NCBI RefSeq assembly: GCF_030052815.1
Contig: NC_079504.1
Location: forward strand, 89,500,187 to 89,564,186
From: Hevea brasiliensis
Lineage: Eukaryota; Streptophyta; Magnoliopsida; Malpighiales; Euphorbiaceae
DNA: 64,000 bases
Direction of reading: 5' to 3'
This document shows positions 1 through 13,200 of the stretch, piece by piece (position 1 is the first letter of the stretch; each line of letters starts with the position of its first letter). The notes under the pieces were generated by a model. That model was not told the origin of the DNA. It saw only the letters and a list, made by a program, of their open reading frames with translations, and searched no databases. The translations under genes and the position numbers were made by a program.

Positions 1-2242
1 ACAATTCTAAGCATTTAAGCTTAGAATTGGTGCTAGGTTTTCATCTTAATTCACTAATCATTTTGATTACTATTCACCTACTAGTCAACCAAAATGTTGA
101 TTTTTTTATACTTAATGGATATATTAATTCTAATTACACCAAGATCCCATATTTTGAGTTTTATATTTGCTAGTATTAATTGCCAATTACAATTTAAAGT
201 CCCCTAGATGCATTTCTAATTTCAAATTTTGAATTTCAAGTTTTGGTGTCACTATTCACCTCATTGGTCAACAAAAATGTTGACTTTTGAATAGAAAATA
301 GGTACATTGGTTTTAACACTTTAAACATACCACATTTTGCATCTAAAACTTGTTGGAAGTGATCACCATTACCATTTCTAAGCCTAACAATAAGTGGCAG
401 AATTTTCAGTTTTTGTACCATAAGTTTACTGTTCTATTAGGGATTGTTACAGTGGAAATTTGAGGAAATGGTAAACATGAAATTGTTCCTTATTTTGTTT
501 AGTTAAATTTCCTTTTTTGAATCACTCCATTTGGAGTTTTGTAGCTCCAGATATGGTCCAAAAACCACAGCTGGCCGGATTTCAATTTTGCAGAATTTAC
601 TAAATCTACAGTACCATGAACAGTGACTGTGACTGCCATTTTGATTTAGTTTTGGTAATAATTTGGGGTAGGTTTCTTCATGAAAGTTGTTTTTCTATGT
701 CTTAACTTGTTTCTGTAAAAATTTTAGGTCAATTGACCATATCCACAGTGCGTTATGGCCAAATGAATAGTTACTGTTCATTTGGTCATTTCTGCAGGTG
801 CTGTTGCAGGGTATCCGGATTGGGGCCAACTTTTGGTCCACTTGCTTTGGTCTTTTGGGCATGGTTTCTTCAGCAAAAATGTGCCATTATAAACCTAGTT
901 TCATGTCCAATTGGCCAAACACCAATTGGACCTACACAACCAAAGTTATGGCTGTGTAAGTGGGCTGGAATCTCAGCCACCATGCTGCTGTCTTTAGGCA
1001 GCCTACCATTCCACTTTGCCATGCCATTTTTTAGTCCAATTTATGGTCAACATACCTCAAATGGTCACTAATTGACCATTAAAATGTTATTTAACCATTT
1101 CATAAACCAAGTCAAATTTTCACCCCCAAACCCTAGCCCAAATTCAAGGTTCACCCATATTACCTTAGTTTAACTCACTAATTCATTATCCACATGTATA
1201 TATTCTTCAATCATGATCTTTAGTCCACTTTAAGTCCATCAAAACAATCACTCTTATCCCTTCCTTAGGGCTGCCAAAATTCAGGGCATGCATACACATA
1301 AATTTCATTCATTTGGCTTTCAAATTCTTACTCCCTTTTAAGTCTTTAACATGAAAATAAAGAGTTCTAAGTATATATGTGCACTAAACTTTAAGTGGCA
1401 CTTCTTGGACTTGTATTCTCCTTAGAATTTCTCCTCTTTGTGGCTGCCTAATGCTTCCTTAGGGTGTGTGGATAAGTTTTAGTGAAGGTGACTTAGGGTT
1501 TTGGGGTGAGGAAAGCATGGAAATTGAAGCTTTAGAAAGTTTGTTAATGGAGGAGTGAGGGAGGAGGTGTAAAACGTTTTGAAGAAGAAGGAAAAGGGCT
1601 GCTGTTTTTTTCACTTCAATTTTCTGCCCATTTGACTCATTTTAATTGGTTTATGGACATGTGTCACAAGGTGATTTGGTGAGAGTGCTTAGTGACATAA
1701 GCATGAGGTCAAAATTGCAATTTTAATTCATTTTCTTTTCTTTTCTTTGCTACTCATTTTCAATTCATTTTTTAGCAATATTTATTCACATTTTATGTCA
1801 TAATAATTATTTACTCAACTGGACAAGTCGGCCAAAAATCGTCTCTGAACCAAATGCCCTCCGTTTGGCTTAACGGGTCAAAATTGTCTGTACCGATTGA
1901 AAAATTTTTCTAAATATTTTCTTGGCATTCTAATGCTATAGGAACCTCAATGACCCTTTTCTGGAGTCCCAAAAATTATTTTATGAATTTTCTCTCGGGT
2001 CTTGGGCTCCTAGTTGCGAGAACCGCAACTTCCCTCTGGTTACCCATCGCTTGGGCACCGGCTCATTTGACTTGGTTGTATTTTATTTCTAAAATTTTTA
2101 CTAAATTTTTCTTATTAATATTTGAGTTATTTATGACTCCTCACTCTAGTCTAATTATTTTTCCAGACGTTCTAGCTGTCCGGACCGTCACCGGTCACAG
2201 GAACAGTAGAATATGCAGAATTGTTACAGTGAGGGTGTTACA
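1..2242 (-). mobile_element. LTR-1, chromovirus-type LTR, left end cut by the window
   Basis: The right end, gggtgttaca at 2233-2242, is the reverse complement of the TGTAACACCC that starts the LTRs next to the polypurine tracts of gypsy1 and gypsy2, so the LTR is antisense here. The 5 bases after it (gatag, 2243-2247) would be the target-site duplication; its partner lies outside the window. Bases 180-430 closely match the gypsy2 LTR at 59540-59710, so this copy belongs to the gypsy2/LTR-9 subfamily. The GGTCACCCATCGCT-like block and the CGGTCACAGGAACAGT block near the right end occur in the other LTRs. No coding content: the open frames inside are short and unconserved. Confidence 0.85.
3..28. 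repeat. Hairpin of the conserved LTR block, LTR-1 copy
   Basis: Perfect inverted repeat with 10-nt arms (3-12 and 19-28) and a 6-nt centre, followed by gaattggtgcta. It occupies the same place as the CTAAGCA/TGCTTAG stem of the gypsy2 LTR at 59052-59069. It is one member of the covarying hairpin set described in the findings. Confidence 0.7.
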
Positions 2243-5200
2243 GATAGCTTTTTCATTGCTGTCGCAGGTAGACAGACAGATAGAGCAGTAAAGTAGGCTA
2301 CTTGTGCTACATTTTGGGATTCTGCCGGGTATATTGAGTATACCACCTTTTTGTAATTTTTGTTGTAATGTATGTGCACTGTATGTAGATATTGTATTTG
2401 GTCTTGAGCAGTTGTAAACTAAAGTTGTAATATATTTATTTCCTATCTCAGCTTTTCAACTACTCAGTCATTTTGTAGTCTATCTTTGAAAATACTGGAA
2501 ATTGATGTTGAATTGAGTTTGACAAATGTTGAGAAATTGATTTGTGTTGAACCATACTAGAGTTTGGGATTGAGCAAATATATTGGAAGTGCTTTTTATA
2601 GGTTTTTGAAGAACTGTTTTATTCAAAATACAGATGGCACTCTGCCTGTCACACCGTACCCCTCTGTAAGGCATAACATGATCCCATAGTATACCTAATG
2701 AATTACCAACTTCGTCTACTGATAACCCATTAAATACACTACAAGGGATTTTAAAAATTTTTTTACTTCGTTTTACAGTGGTGAGCACTATTTACAGGTG
2801 TTAAAAAAATTTTTGAACTGAAGGGAAATAGCTAACACATTTGAATTATTAGGAATTTTTGTAAAAATTTTGGCGAAGTGCCCTCTGTATTTTGAATAAA
2901 ACAGTTCTTCAAAGACCTATAAAAAGCACTTCAAATATACTTCTTAATCTCAAACTCCAACATTTAATCAACACAATATGTTTCTCAATTCAAATCCATA
3001 ATAATTTTTTTAGTATTTTCAAAGGCTAAGATAAAAGAAATATAATACAAATTTTACAAGCCATAATAACTCATAATTTATTTTACAACTTCAATGTACA
3101 ATTTTAATTTACAACTGCTCAAAACTAAGAACACTATATACATACAGTGAACATACAGTACAATACAAAATGCAGAATATGGTATACTCAATATACCCGA
3201 TGATCTCTCACTGAAGCACTAGCAGCCTAGTCTGCTGCCCTATCAGTCTGTCTACCTGCAACAGCAATGAAAAGCTATCGCTGAGCCATTGTCTCAGTGG
3301 TGCACAACATTAACCAATTACAACTTTAAATCACAAATCATAAGTCATATAAATAGTGGATGCTTAAAACCATAGTTAAATTCAAGGACAGTGAATGTCA
3401 TAAAGAATTTAAACTCCATTTCACAATATCACAATAAATCAAAAAATGGTTAAATTTAAAAGACAGTGAATGTCAATAAGAATTTAAACTCCATTTCACA
3501 ATCTCATAATACATATCAATAAATCACACACAACTTAATCATGTTCCAAAGTTCAATTTGTCCCAAAAGCCGATGGCTAATGAGGAATTCAATTCGTCCC
3601 AAAAGCCGATAGCTAATGAGGAATAACATAGCTAGCTAGCAAAATATGAGTACTCATTCTATTCGTCCTCAACAGGCACACACCTCAACACTTCAGCCAA
3701 GGAGGGAATTCAATTCGTCCCACTAGACAAGCTAGTGAGGAATTCAATCAATATACATGATAGCTGTGGTTTCAAACCATTCACAATGCTTTTCAATCAA
3801 TAAGTATCCATCAAATATCATTCAAACAATTTTTCACAGTTTCAAACCATTTACAATGCTTTTCAAGCAATAAGTATCCATTTAAATACATTTCCACAAT
3901 TGAAAACAATAATATACAAATAGTCATAATTTATTTCAATTGAAAATGTCAAAAGAAATAAATGTTGTGCACAAATCTTTGATAACTGTCTCTTGGCTCT
4001 GACTCAGTGTTTCTTTCCCTTTCCCTGAGTCTTTGCTAACTGAGAAACACAATTTGAAGTGTTTCAGTACTCATTTAAACTGTCTCTAACGATAATGCTT
4101 AATAATTAATTCATTGAGTTCTATTATTTCCTTAGTCAACCTAAGATGTCGACTCTTGATGCCGACCCTCGATGCATTCTAGGTGAATTAGGTTTTAATG
4201 TTACCAATATGTCACATTTGTGGCCGACAAAATTTCAGGTCATTCTGAGTTTACTAGGCCAAGTTATGGTCATTTTACTATTGCTAATCAGAATGTACCA
4301 AAATTTGTCACTTTAGGTCATTTTAGGTCACTTTTGGTTCGGCCAGTTTTTGGACCTGAACTTCTGCAAGCTATTTGACTTGCTTATGGTCATTTATGGG
4401 CTTTGGTGTCTTCATAAGACTTGTAGATATATGTCTCAGATATTCATGGTAAAAATTTCAGGTCAATTAGACCTGTTTTGAGTGAGTTATGGCCAAAACA
4501 CTAACTGCTGCCCAAATGGTCAATTTTCAGGCCTTAAATGCACTAATCCGGATTTAGTCATTTTTCAAGTTACCTTCCAAGCAGAATTTTGGTAAGCTTC
4601 CTTCATGAAAGTTGGCACTCTTTATTCCTAGTTTCACTTCCAATTGGTCTCATACCAATTGGAGCCACACACTTAAGGTTCTAAGCCCAAAACACACACT
4701 GCCCTATTGCACATTGTTCATCACTCATCAATTACACTTTTAACACTTACCAAGTTACAAATTCATGCAATTTCTATTTTGTACCATAACATAAACACAT
4801 TTCACAACACATTTTTGGTCATTTTGGCAGCTTATAACCACACTCAATATGCACATTATAGTCCAGAATTTTTCAAGTTAAAATTACAAACAATTTAACC
4901 ACATAACCTAGCTCATTCACATGTCCAAACTCACACCTTTATACATATGTACAACTGCCATAACAAGCACCATAATTCAACAATAAATTTCCATAAACTA
5001 AACCATGAAACAACATTTTTTTGGTTCACACTTCAAATTGCTGAATTGTAATCTTCTTTAATTAGCTTTCCAAGCTTCCAAAGTCAAGTGTACATTCACA
5101 TATACATTTAGTATACATCACCCAGTTTATTCCTACACACATAAACACTTCATCAACACTTTAATCTACCATTTATATGCAAAGATAAACTGTTCTTATG

Positions 5201-6431
5201 GAGTTTTCATGGCTACCAAAAATATACATCTCCCTTTAAACATCAAACTCCAAAAAATCTTTCCACAATTCAACTACCCATAACATCCACACAAACTTTA
5301 ATGAAGCAAGCATCAAAAATACCTACTTACCACTTTGGAAACTCTTCAAAACCTTGACTAAACTTGATCTTACTGCTACCTATCTACTGCCCAAGGTGTA
5401 TGGACAACTTTTAATGAAGGAGGCTTGAGGTTTCCATGGTTGGATCATGCTTGCATAAAGCTTCTTCAAATTCGGCCATGGAGGTTTTCTATCTTCTTTG
5501 GTTTTAGCTGGTTCTTGGGAGTTTGAGGAAGATGAAAATCTATCCAAAATGAAGATGTAGTGGTCCACTTAGGTGAGTTAGTAGAGCACTATGTGTTAAT
5601 TTAATGTTTATTTATCCTAAGGTTTCATTTTCCCACATTTAACTCCCAATTTTTGCTATTACATTAGGTACCATCAATTTAATTTTTTCATGACATTTTC
5701 CAAGTGTAATATCATTTATTTTTAATGGACATTTAGGTCAAAAGACAACTCAGGGTGTCAAATGACTACAATGTCCCTGTTCGGGTTACATTCCTGATTT
5801 TTCGGTAACACCAAATTTTGTCGTTCTCTCGATTTCTCACTTTTCTTTGCACTAATTGATTAATTTTTCTTTGATATTTCTAATGGTATTTATACTTCAA
5901 TAGACATTTTTTTAAGTCCTAAAAATATTTTCCAAGGTTCTCCGCGATCCAGGGCTAGTCAACGGTCCACGTCGTGACTTCCTGGTGCGGTCACCCATCA
6001 CTAGGGTTCTCGGCTCGTTTAACTTGGTTACATTTCATTGCTATTATTTTTCCTTTGTTTTTCTTGTATTTTCTTTTCTTGTATTTCATTATTTTATGTC
6101 TCCTCACTCATATCTAAGTGTAGTTCTAGGCATCCTAGCTGTCCGGACAACACTGGTCACAGGAACAGTAGAACGCACTACCGAACATAAGGGTTTTACA
6201 CTGCCAAAATTTTTACAGAAATTACTGATACTTCAGATTTGTTAATTGGTTTCATTTTAGTTAAAAAAAAATTTAACACCTATCAAAAGTGCTCACCACT
6301 GTAAAAAGAAATAAGAAAAGGTTTAAAATCCCTTATAGTGTATTTAATGGGTTATCAGTAGACGAAGTTTGGTAATTCATTAGGTATACTACGGGATCAT
6401 GTTATGCCTTACGGAGGGGTAGGGTGTGACA
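2243..6431 (+). mobile_element. LTR-2, sense chromovirus LTR (3' part), interrupted by LTR-3
   Basis: Sense-orientation LTR sequence occupies 2243-2646 and 6201-6431 and ends gggtagggtgtgaca at 6431. Its start lies left of the window, beyond LTR-1, which is inserted in it. The second half of the conserved hairpin block (gatagc...gctgtcgcag) begins at 2243, so LTR-1 landed inside that block. The bases after 6431 (ctctgtaaggc...) match position about 17 onward of an antisense LTR, so LTR-2 was probably inserted into the first 20 bases of LTR-4 with a ctctg duplication. Confidence 0.75.
2647..6200 (-). mobile_element. LTR-3, solo chromovirus LTR with intact 5-bp duplication
   Basis: Starts tgtcacacc at 2647 and ends gggttttaca at 6200. 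It is flanked by ctgcc at 2642-2646 and 6201-6205, a perfect 5-bp target-site duplication. Length is 3554 bp with no internal domain, so it is a solo LTR left by LTR-LTR recombination. It carries the conserved hairpin block at 3256-3306, a TTGTGCACAA palindrome near 3964, and the conserved end blocks (cacccatcac...ctcggctcgtttaac near 5993, ggtcacaggaacagt near 6154). Open frames inside are short and not protein-like. Confidence 0.93.
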
Positions 6432-9400
6432 CTCTGTAAGGCATAACATAATCCCATAGCATACTTAATGAATTACTGAACTTCACCTACCAATAACCCA
6501 TTAAATACACTACAAGAAATTTTAAAATAATTTTCTTACTTTTTAGAAGTGGTGAGCATTTTTGGTAAGAACTAAAAATATTTAATTGAAGTTGAAAAGC
6601 TATGTAAAATTTTTGACCAATTTTATTTTCCCACAAACTCTGGAAAAATTTCAGCAGAGTGCTGACAGTATTTACAAAAACTAAAAATTTTACCTGTAGA
6701 AAAGCACTCCCAAATATACACCATTACTTTCAATCAATACAAATCAACCCAATCTCCATAATTCAAAACAAAATTGTCATCTCAAATATTTCAAATTCAT
6801 TTATACACATTGCATTCAAAATAAATAATTTACAATCACAATTTAATTTACAGGCATAAAAATCCAAAAGGTAATATTATTATAATTTACTGTATAACTA
6901 CTCAATTTTACATACATACATATGACAATACCATATTTACATTAACCAAAACATAATGGGTATAAATAATATACCCGTACAAAAATCTTCAAGTTGTGCT
7001 CCCTTATTACTGTAACAGCTCACCCTGCTGCTATGTCATTTTCCCTATCTACGACAGTAAAAGAAGCTATCGCTGAGTATAAAAATACACAGTGGTGCAC
7101 AATAAAATATAAAATGCAAAATATAAAACATTTGTTATTAATTCACAGTTCAAATATTTCACAATCACATTTCAATTTTCAAATCACATTCATCACAAAT
7201 CATAATTTAAATGTTTCATAATTTTCAAAGCTTAATATAACACAAATTTAATCAAACAATTTAATAAACACAATGTTGCCAATCAATAGCACAACTTAGG
7301 CCATGACACAAAATTTCCAAACATGCAATGTTGTACACTACGACAAGGCAAACTCACCCCACTAATCAAAATCAATGAGGGAGGTGGCTAGCTAGCTAAT
7401 GAGTACTCATCCAAACTCACCTCAAACTGGCAAGCCAGAGAGGGAGGAAAATGATCAAATATCAAACTCAACCCCACAAGTGGAGGAGGAACATAGTAAG
7501 GGACTGCCATGCCAAGTGTGAATAAAAAACAATTTCAAAATCATATTATTCAACATTTCATTCAAAACATTAATCAATTTTCATTTCAAATTTCCATTTA
7601 CAAAGTAGGCAACACAATATTTCTCAAGATAATATTTAGCATAAAATGCTCCAAAGATGTATTCTAATGAATTTTCTAATAGTAAATCGAAAGTGAGAAG
7701 TTATTGTGCACAAACCTAATGTGAGTCGCCTCTAGGCCTTGACTCAGTTTGCTCTATCCTTATCTAGGTCTTTTTCAGCTTAAACACGCAATTTATAGTG
7801 TTTCAGTATCTTATCTCACAATAAATCCAATAATTAATTCATATATACTTAATTCTAGCCCCAATATGGTTAAACTAATGTTTTTCGAAATTTTCATTTC
7901 GGGGTTACTATTCATGTCAATATATTGACTTTCTTATGCTTAATAGGTATGGGAAATCCAATTATACCCACATAACACATTTTGGGTTCCAATTTTGTTG
8001 ATTTTAGTTGCTCTTTAGATTTTTAGGTTTCCTAGGCATAATTTCAAATTTTCAAGATTTGGTGTCCTGTTTTTACTGTTCCATTGGTCATGTTGCTGTT
8101 AGAATTTAGCAAATTTTTCTTCATAGAAGTTGTTCCTTATTGTTTTAACTTTAATTCCCTTTTTGAATCACTCCATTTGGAGTTTTGTAGCCCATGATAT
8201 GACTATTTCAATGGGGCTGGCCGGATTTATTATTACCCAGAATTCTGGGCATTTTCTGAATACTGGCAGTTTTTGTATGCTGACTGCAAGTGACTTTTTG
8301 GATAAGTTATGATCAAAATTTGAGTTTGTTTTCTTCATTAAAGTTGTAGGGATATGTCTTAGCTTTCCATTGGTATAAGATTCAGGTCATTTGGACCTTC
8401 CTAGACCAAGTTATGGTCATTTAAGTGATTACTGTTCATTTGGTCATTTTTGTACAGGGCAGTGTGCCCAAATCCGAATTTGGCCTAATTGTTCACTATC
8501 CTAATGTCATTTTCTGGGCATGGTTCCTGAATAAAAAATGTGTCATTTTGTGTTTATTTTCATTCCCAATTGACCTCACACCAGGGTTGGTAAAGTTTTA
8601 GCTTTAGTCCTTGAAAGGGACTTAGGTCAAGCTATCAACATACTGACCCTAACCAATCCGAATTGAAACTTGGTTCTAGCAATTCGCACACACCACAAAT
8701 GGTCACAATTGACCATTTCTCAACTCAAGTAAGGTCAATGGCATCAATTAACCAATTCTCCAATTTTTTTCCCCATTATCAAAATACTCAAGAACCCTAA
8801 TTACATAAAGTTCAAATCTAATGCATTCAAAACATATATCCATACCTACATACATAACTCAACCTAAACAATCTTTTAATTTCACAAAATTCCATCAATT
8901 CAAACCACACCCAAGGCTAGCCAAATTTCTAGTTACTCCCCCAACAAGTTTTTTTTTCTTTTGATTTTAAGTTAAAATCTAAGCTACTTAAACTAAAAAC
9001 ATAAGTATTAAACAAAGAAATTCCAATTCAAACTACTAACCTCAGCCTTGAATTTCAATTCTTCTTCAATCTTCTTCTCAAGGCTCAATAACAATTTTTC
9101 TTTAAGGAAAGTAAGGGATTTAGGGTTTAAAAAGCTTGAAATTTAACTTTCATGGTGGAAATTAGAGAGAGAGACAAGAGAGAGAGATGGGGCGGCCAAG
9201 GGGAGGAAGAAGACTTAAAATAATTTTTCTTTTAATTAGTTATTTTTATGTATTTATCTCAACAATTGACTTAGTCAAAAATATAATTAAATTAAAATAA
9301 CTTTTTGATGTCATACATGATGTCATCTTGATGAGGTCATAATTCAATTTTTTTCATTTTCTTTTCTTTTTTCTTTATTTTTCCATGGTTCTTTAATTTA

Positions 9401-9624
9401 AATCTACATTTCAAAATTTTTATTTCTCAAATTTTATTCGACAGTTAGATCAGGAGTCACCTCTAGGGGTAAATTGACCAATTTGCCCTTCATCGGTCTG
9501 ATCCAGTTTGCAAGTTATTTGATATTTCTTCTGGATCCCTAACCTAATTATTTGACCTACTTAAAAATTCTTTTCTGTGATTTTCTCTTTTCCACTGTGT
9601 TCGTAATAGTCCTTAGGACCGCAG
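6432..9624 (-). mobile_element. LTR-4, antisense chromovirus LTR truncated at the viral junction
   Basis: Antisense LTR sequence runs from ctctgtaaggcataac at 6432 to cttaggaccgcag at about 9624. There it stops about 270 bp before the expected right end, judged from LTR-5, where the same point is 13527. The endogenous viral sequence follows at once. The hairpin block is at about 7048-7100 with stem CTG-A-GTAT/ATAC-A-CAG. The loss of the right end and the viral joint suggest a break-repair event rather than a clean insertion. Confidence 0.8.
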
Positions 9625-9849
9625 CTTATATATATAAGGTTATATTTAAGATTCAGATTCACCTTTAAACATTTTTAAGAGGTTAGTAAGATGATCTTAA
9701 GGTGATAAGATAGCTTCTTTAGAGGTGTAAACAAGCCCGGGTTGTAAGTCCCATCTTTGTTAGTTGAGTGAAGGCGTGTTTAGGGCAGTGATTCCTTTGG
9801 CGTTTACCTCACTTAACTCAAAAGATCAACCTAGAAAAGTTCTTTAAGT
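9625..9849 (+). promoter_or_regulatory. Viral TATA box and untranslated leader
   Basis: The viral sequence starts with cttatatatataag (9624-9637), a perfect TA-rich palindrome holding a TATATATAAGG box. A 200-nt leader follows, ending at the ORF1 start codon at 9850. A five-codon ORF (9691-9705, ATG ATC TTA AGG TGA) ends 8 nt before the base of a predicted hairpin (9714-9839). No 12-nt initiator-tRNA primer site (TGGTATCAGAGC) is seen. The short ORF just upstream of a hairpin resembles the ribosome-shunt arrangement known from caulimovirids; that function is an inference. Confidence 0.5.
9714..9839 (+). other. Predicted leader hairpin of the viral copy
   Basis: Inner stem: gttgagtga (9763-9771) pairs with tcacttaac (9809-9817), 9 bp with one G-U. 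Outer, interrupted stem: cttctttagagg (9714-9725) pairs in part with cctagaaaag (9830-9839). The ORF1 ATG lies 10 nt after the base. Folded by eye only. Confidence 0.4.
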
Positions 9850-10279
9850 ATGAATCCTATTTTCTGTAGGACTATTTCTTCTTCAAACTCTTCTACCTCG
9901 TCCTCTGAGTCGAGAAAGATAGTTAATAGTGAAGAAATTATAATTGAAGATTTTGAAAAATGTATAGATAATTGGGAAATTCCAAAAGTACAAAAGGATC
10001 AGATCTATCAGACTACAAAACTTAATTTTTTCAAAACTGATTTCACAATCAAAACTGAAGAGAGAGATCTTCAGATTACAAAACCTTTTGAGACGATTTC
10101 TCTTCTGTCTTAAAAATCCTTACAAAAACACCGTGAAAAACAATGCAAATACATCCACATAGGTTTAGTTCAAGTTGGAATTAAACCGCTTATAAAAGAA
10201 AGATTGAACACCTCAATCCTAGCAGTTCTTAGAGATACTAGGTTCATAAACTTTCAGGACTCATTACTTAGTTCAGTAG
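9850..10279 (+). pseudogene. Endogenous viral movement protein, first part
   Basis: The ATG at 9850 opens an 87-codon frame with a Ser-rich start (residues 9-22), closed by TAA at 10111-10113. The same frame continues past this single stop into sequence typical of 30K-superfamily movement proteins of caulimovirids, with the HIGLVQVGIKPL motif near 10157 followed by the conserved 'LRDTRF...FQDSLL' stretch. In the virus this protein forms tubules through plasmodesmata for cell-to-cell spread. The gene is cut at 10279 by solo LTR-5 (duplication agtag) and resumes at 13797. With the nonsense codon and the 3.5-kb insertion the copy cannot encode a functional protein. Confidence 0.75.
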
Positions 10280-13200
10280 TGTCACACCTTACCCCTTTGT
10301 AAGGTATAACATGATCCCGTAGAATACCTAATGAACTACCGAACTTCACCTACCAATAACTCATTAAGTACCCTACACGGGATTTTAAAACAATTTTCTT
10401 ACTTTTAATAAGTGGTGAGCATTTTCTAATAGGTATTAAAACATTTAATTAAAGTTAAAAACTAGTTAAAATTTTTGGCCCATTTTATTTTTCTGCAAAT
10501 TTTATAAAAATTTCGACAGAGTGTCGTCTGTATTTTGAGAAAACAGTTCTTCAAATACCTGTAAAAAGCACTTCCAATTATTTATTTCAACCACTTCTTC
10601 AATTTCACAATCAATCTCAACCAATTTCTCATATTTCAAAATTCAACAATCCTCGTTTCTCGATTTCCAAAAATTCCAATAATCATAAAAATACTATCAA
10701 TCAATTTCATTCACTCATATTTCATTAAAGATAGACAATCTATATACATCATACTAAAAATGTACATTAGGAAAATTCAAACTAAAATTTATTACAAACT
10801 TTATACAAACTTTTGTACAAGCTGCTCAAGACCAGTTTTACATGTCCATACAATTACGTACATTACATACATCAAAATGAATTTTTACAGTCAGGATATA
10901 AAATATACCCCATAACTTCAAGCAGGTAGCTCCTCAATCCTCAGCAGCTCACTCTGCTGCTCTTCTAGTCTCTATATCTGCGACAGCAATAACAGCCATC
11001 GCTGAGTACTAGGACTCAGTGGTGCACAACATACTAAAATAATCTTTATGTAGAGTTTAAATCATATTTATTCAAAAATTGGACTGAACATGAGAATTAA
11101 ATACAAAACATGAATTATGAGATTTTAATCCAAACAATTTCATTTCGAAGTATCAAAAAACATTTTATAAAACCCACAGTTATCGAAAAAAATATAATCT
11201 TAATAGTCAGAGGCTAAGAAGAAGTCACATCACAAGGCTAGCTAGCTCAAATATATAGATATCCATTCAATTTCTTCTTCTACTGGCACACACCTCAACA
11301 CTTCAGCCAGAGAAGGAATCAAAATTCAAAACTAATTACCCCCAATAGTCATGCTAGTGAGGTGTTCAAATATATGGTCATGACACTGTGGTTTCAAAAC
11401 TTATCTTAACAATTTGCTAAACATTGCCATTTCAAATATACACAAATAACTTTCAACAATTTAAATCAAAAGCATCATAATAATGTCACAATTCAATATT
11501 TCACATTGTTCAAAACAATATGCAGAAGATAATTTACAAAAATACGTTGTGCACAAACCTTAAGCGAGTCGCCTCTTAGCCTTGACTCGATTCCTTGGGT
11601 TCTTTCCAGGTGTTCTTTTCCACTAAAACACATAGTTTCACAGTGTTTCAGTATCATAACTTAGCATAAATCCAAAAATAAATTTAAATTCACTTTTACC
11701 TAGCTCTAATGTGCTAAATTCACGTTCTTTAAATTTTGTGTTTCGGGGTTACTATTCACTACACTATTCAAGTCAATTTGTTGACTTTCTAAGGCTTAAT
11801 AGGTATGGGAATTCCAACTTCACCCACATACCACATTTTGGTCACTAAATTTGTTGGTTTTGGTTGTTTACTCAAATTCTAAGTCTTTTAGGCAAATTTG
11901 TAAATTTTCAGTTTTGGTGTCTTAAGTTGCACTGTTCCATTGGTTATTTTTCTGTTAGAATTTGGCAAAACTTCCTTCATAGAAAATGTTCCCTATTGTC
12001 TTAACTTTATTCTCATTTTTGGATCACTCCAATTAGAGTTTTGTAGCTCAAGTTATAACCATTTGAATGATGGCTGCCGGATTGGACTTAACCTAGATTT
12101 CTGGGCACCAACTAGTTCTGGTAGTTTTAGGTCACCAAATTTGGGTGGCCAAATGACTTGGTTAATGGCATAATTTGGATTTGTGTTCTTCATAAAAGTT
12201 TTAGGTCTATATGTCAAATGTCCACTGGTAAAATTTCAGGTCATTTAGACCTGCCTAGCTCAAGTTATGGCTAAATGAACAAATACTATTCATTTGGTCA
12301 TTTTTGTACAGGTCAGACTAAGAAAATCCGGATTTGGTCAATTTGTTCACTAGGTTTTGGTCACTTTTTAGGCATGATTCCTAAATGAAAATTGTGTCAT
12401 TTTGTGTCTATTTTCATTCCCAATTGGTCTCATACCAATTGGACTTGTAAATTTTCAGTTTTGGTCCCTCAAAGGGACCTTGGTCCTGTTGCCTGTAGCA
12501 TGACCACATTCAATCTGAATTTAAACCAAATTCCAACACTTCCAACACACTTCATTTGGTCACAAATGACCATTTCTCACCTCAAACTAGGTCAAACATA
12601 TCATTTCACAATTTCTCACATGTTTGACTCCTAAACCCTAAATGTCCAAAACCCTAGTTCACTAATTCATTGCATTTAGTTAATTCAAAGCATTTAACTA
12701 TAATCACTCAACTACTTGATGTTCATATTCCCCTCTAAATCAATCAAACCATGCAAATCACACCCCCCACACATGCTGGCCGAAATTCCCTCTCTTCCTA
12801 ATCATGCAATATTTTCCAATTTCTTCATATAATCTCATTCATTTCTACCCTAAATCCATCATATATACTAAAAAGAAAGGTTGGATTAGCTTACCTTGAA
12901 TGAGCAGAATTTGTCTCTCCAATTCTTCAAACTTTGCTTGATTTATTTACTCCCAACCTTCTTATCAAAGCTCAAACACAAGTTTTAGTTATGGGATGTA
13001 GAGATTTCATGGCAAGATTTAGGGTTTAAGGGAGCTTTAAGTGGCTTTAATGGAGGCTTCATGAAGGAAATGAAAGGGATGGGAGAGAGAGAGTGGACAG
13101 CATTGAAGATAAAGAAGAAGACCAATTTTTTTCTTTTCTCTTTTTGTCTTTTTAATTGTTAGAAATTATCCCAAAATTTTAATTTTTAAAAGTAAAAATT

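Noticed and set aside
733..1071. Open frames of 60-115 codons inside LTRs (for example 733-1071, 1950-2291, 20942-21289, 37046-37246)
   Set aside because: They lie in antisense or sense LTR DNA, show no domain, and are not preserved between sister LTRs.
2647..6200. LTR units read as DNA transposons, since each starts TGTAACACC-like and ends with a near-perfect inverted copy and has a 5-bp duplication
   Set aside because: The same sequences abut polypurine tracts and chromodomain pol in gypsy1 and gypsy2, so they are LTRs with short inverted ends; no transposase is present.
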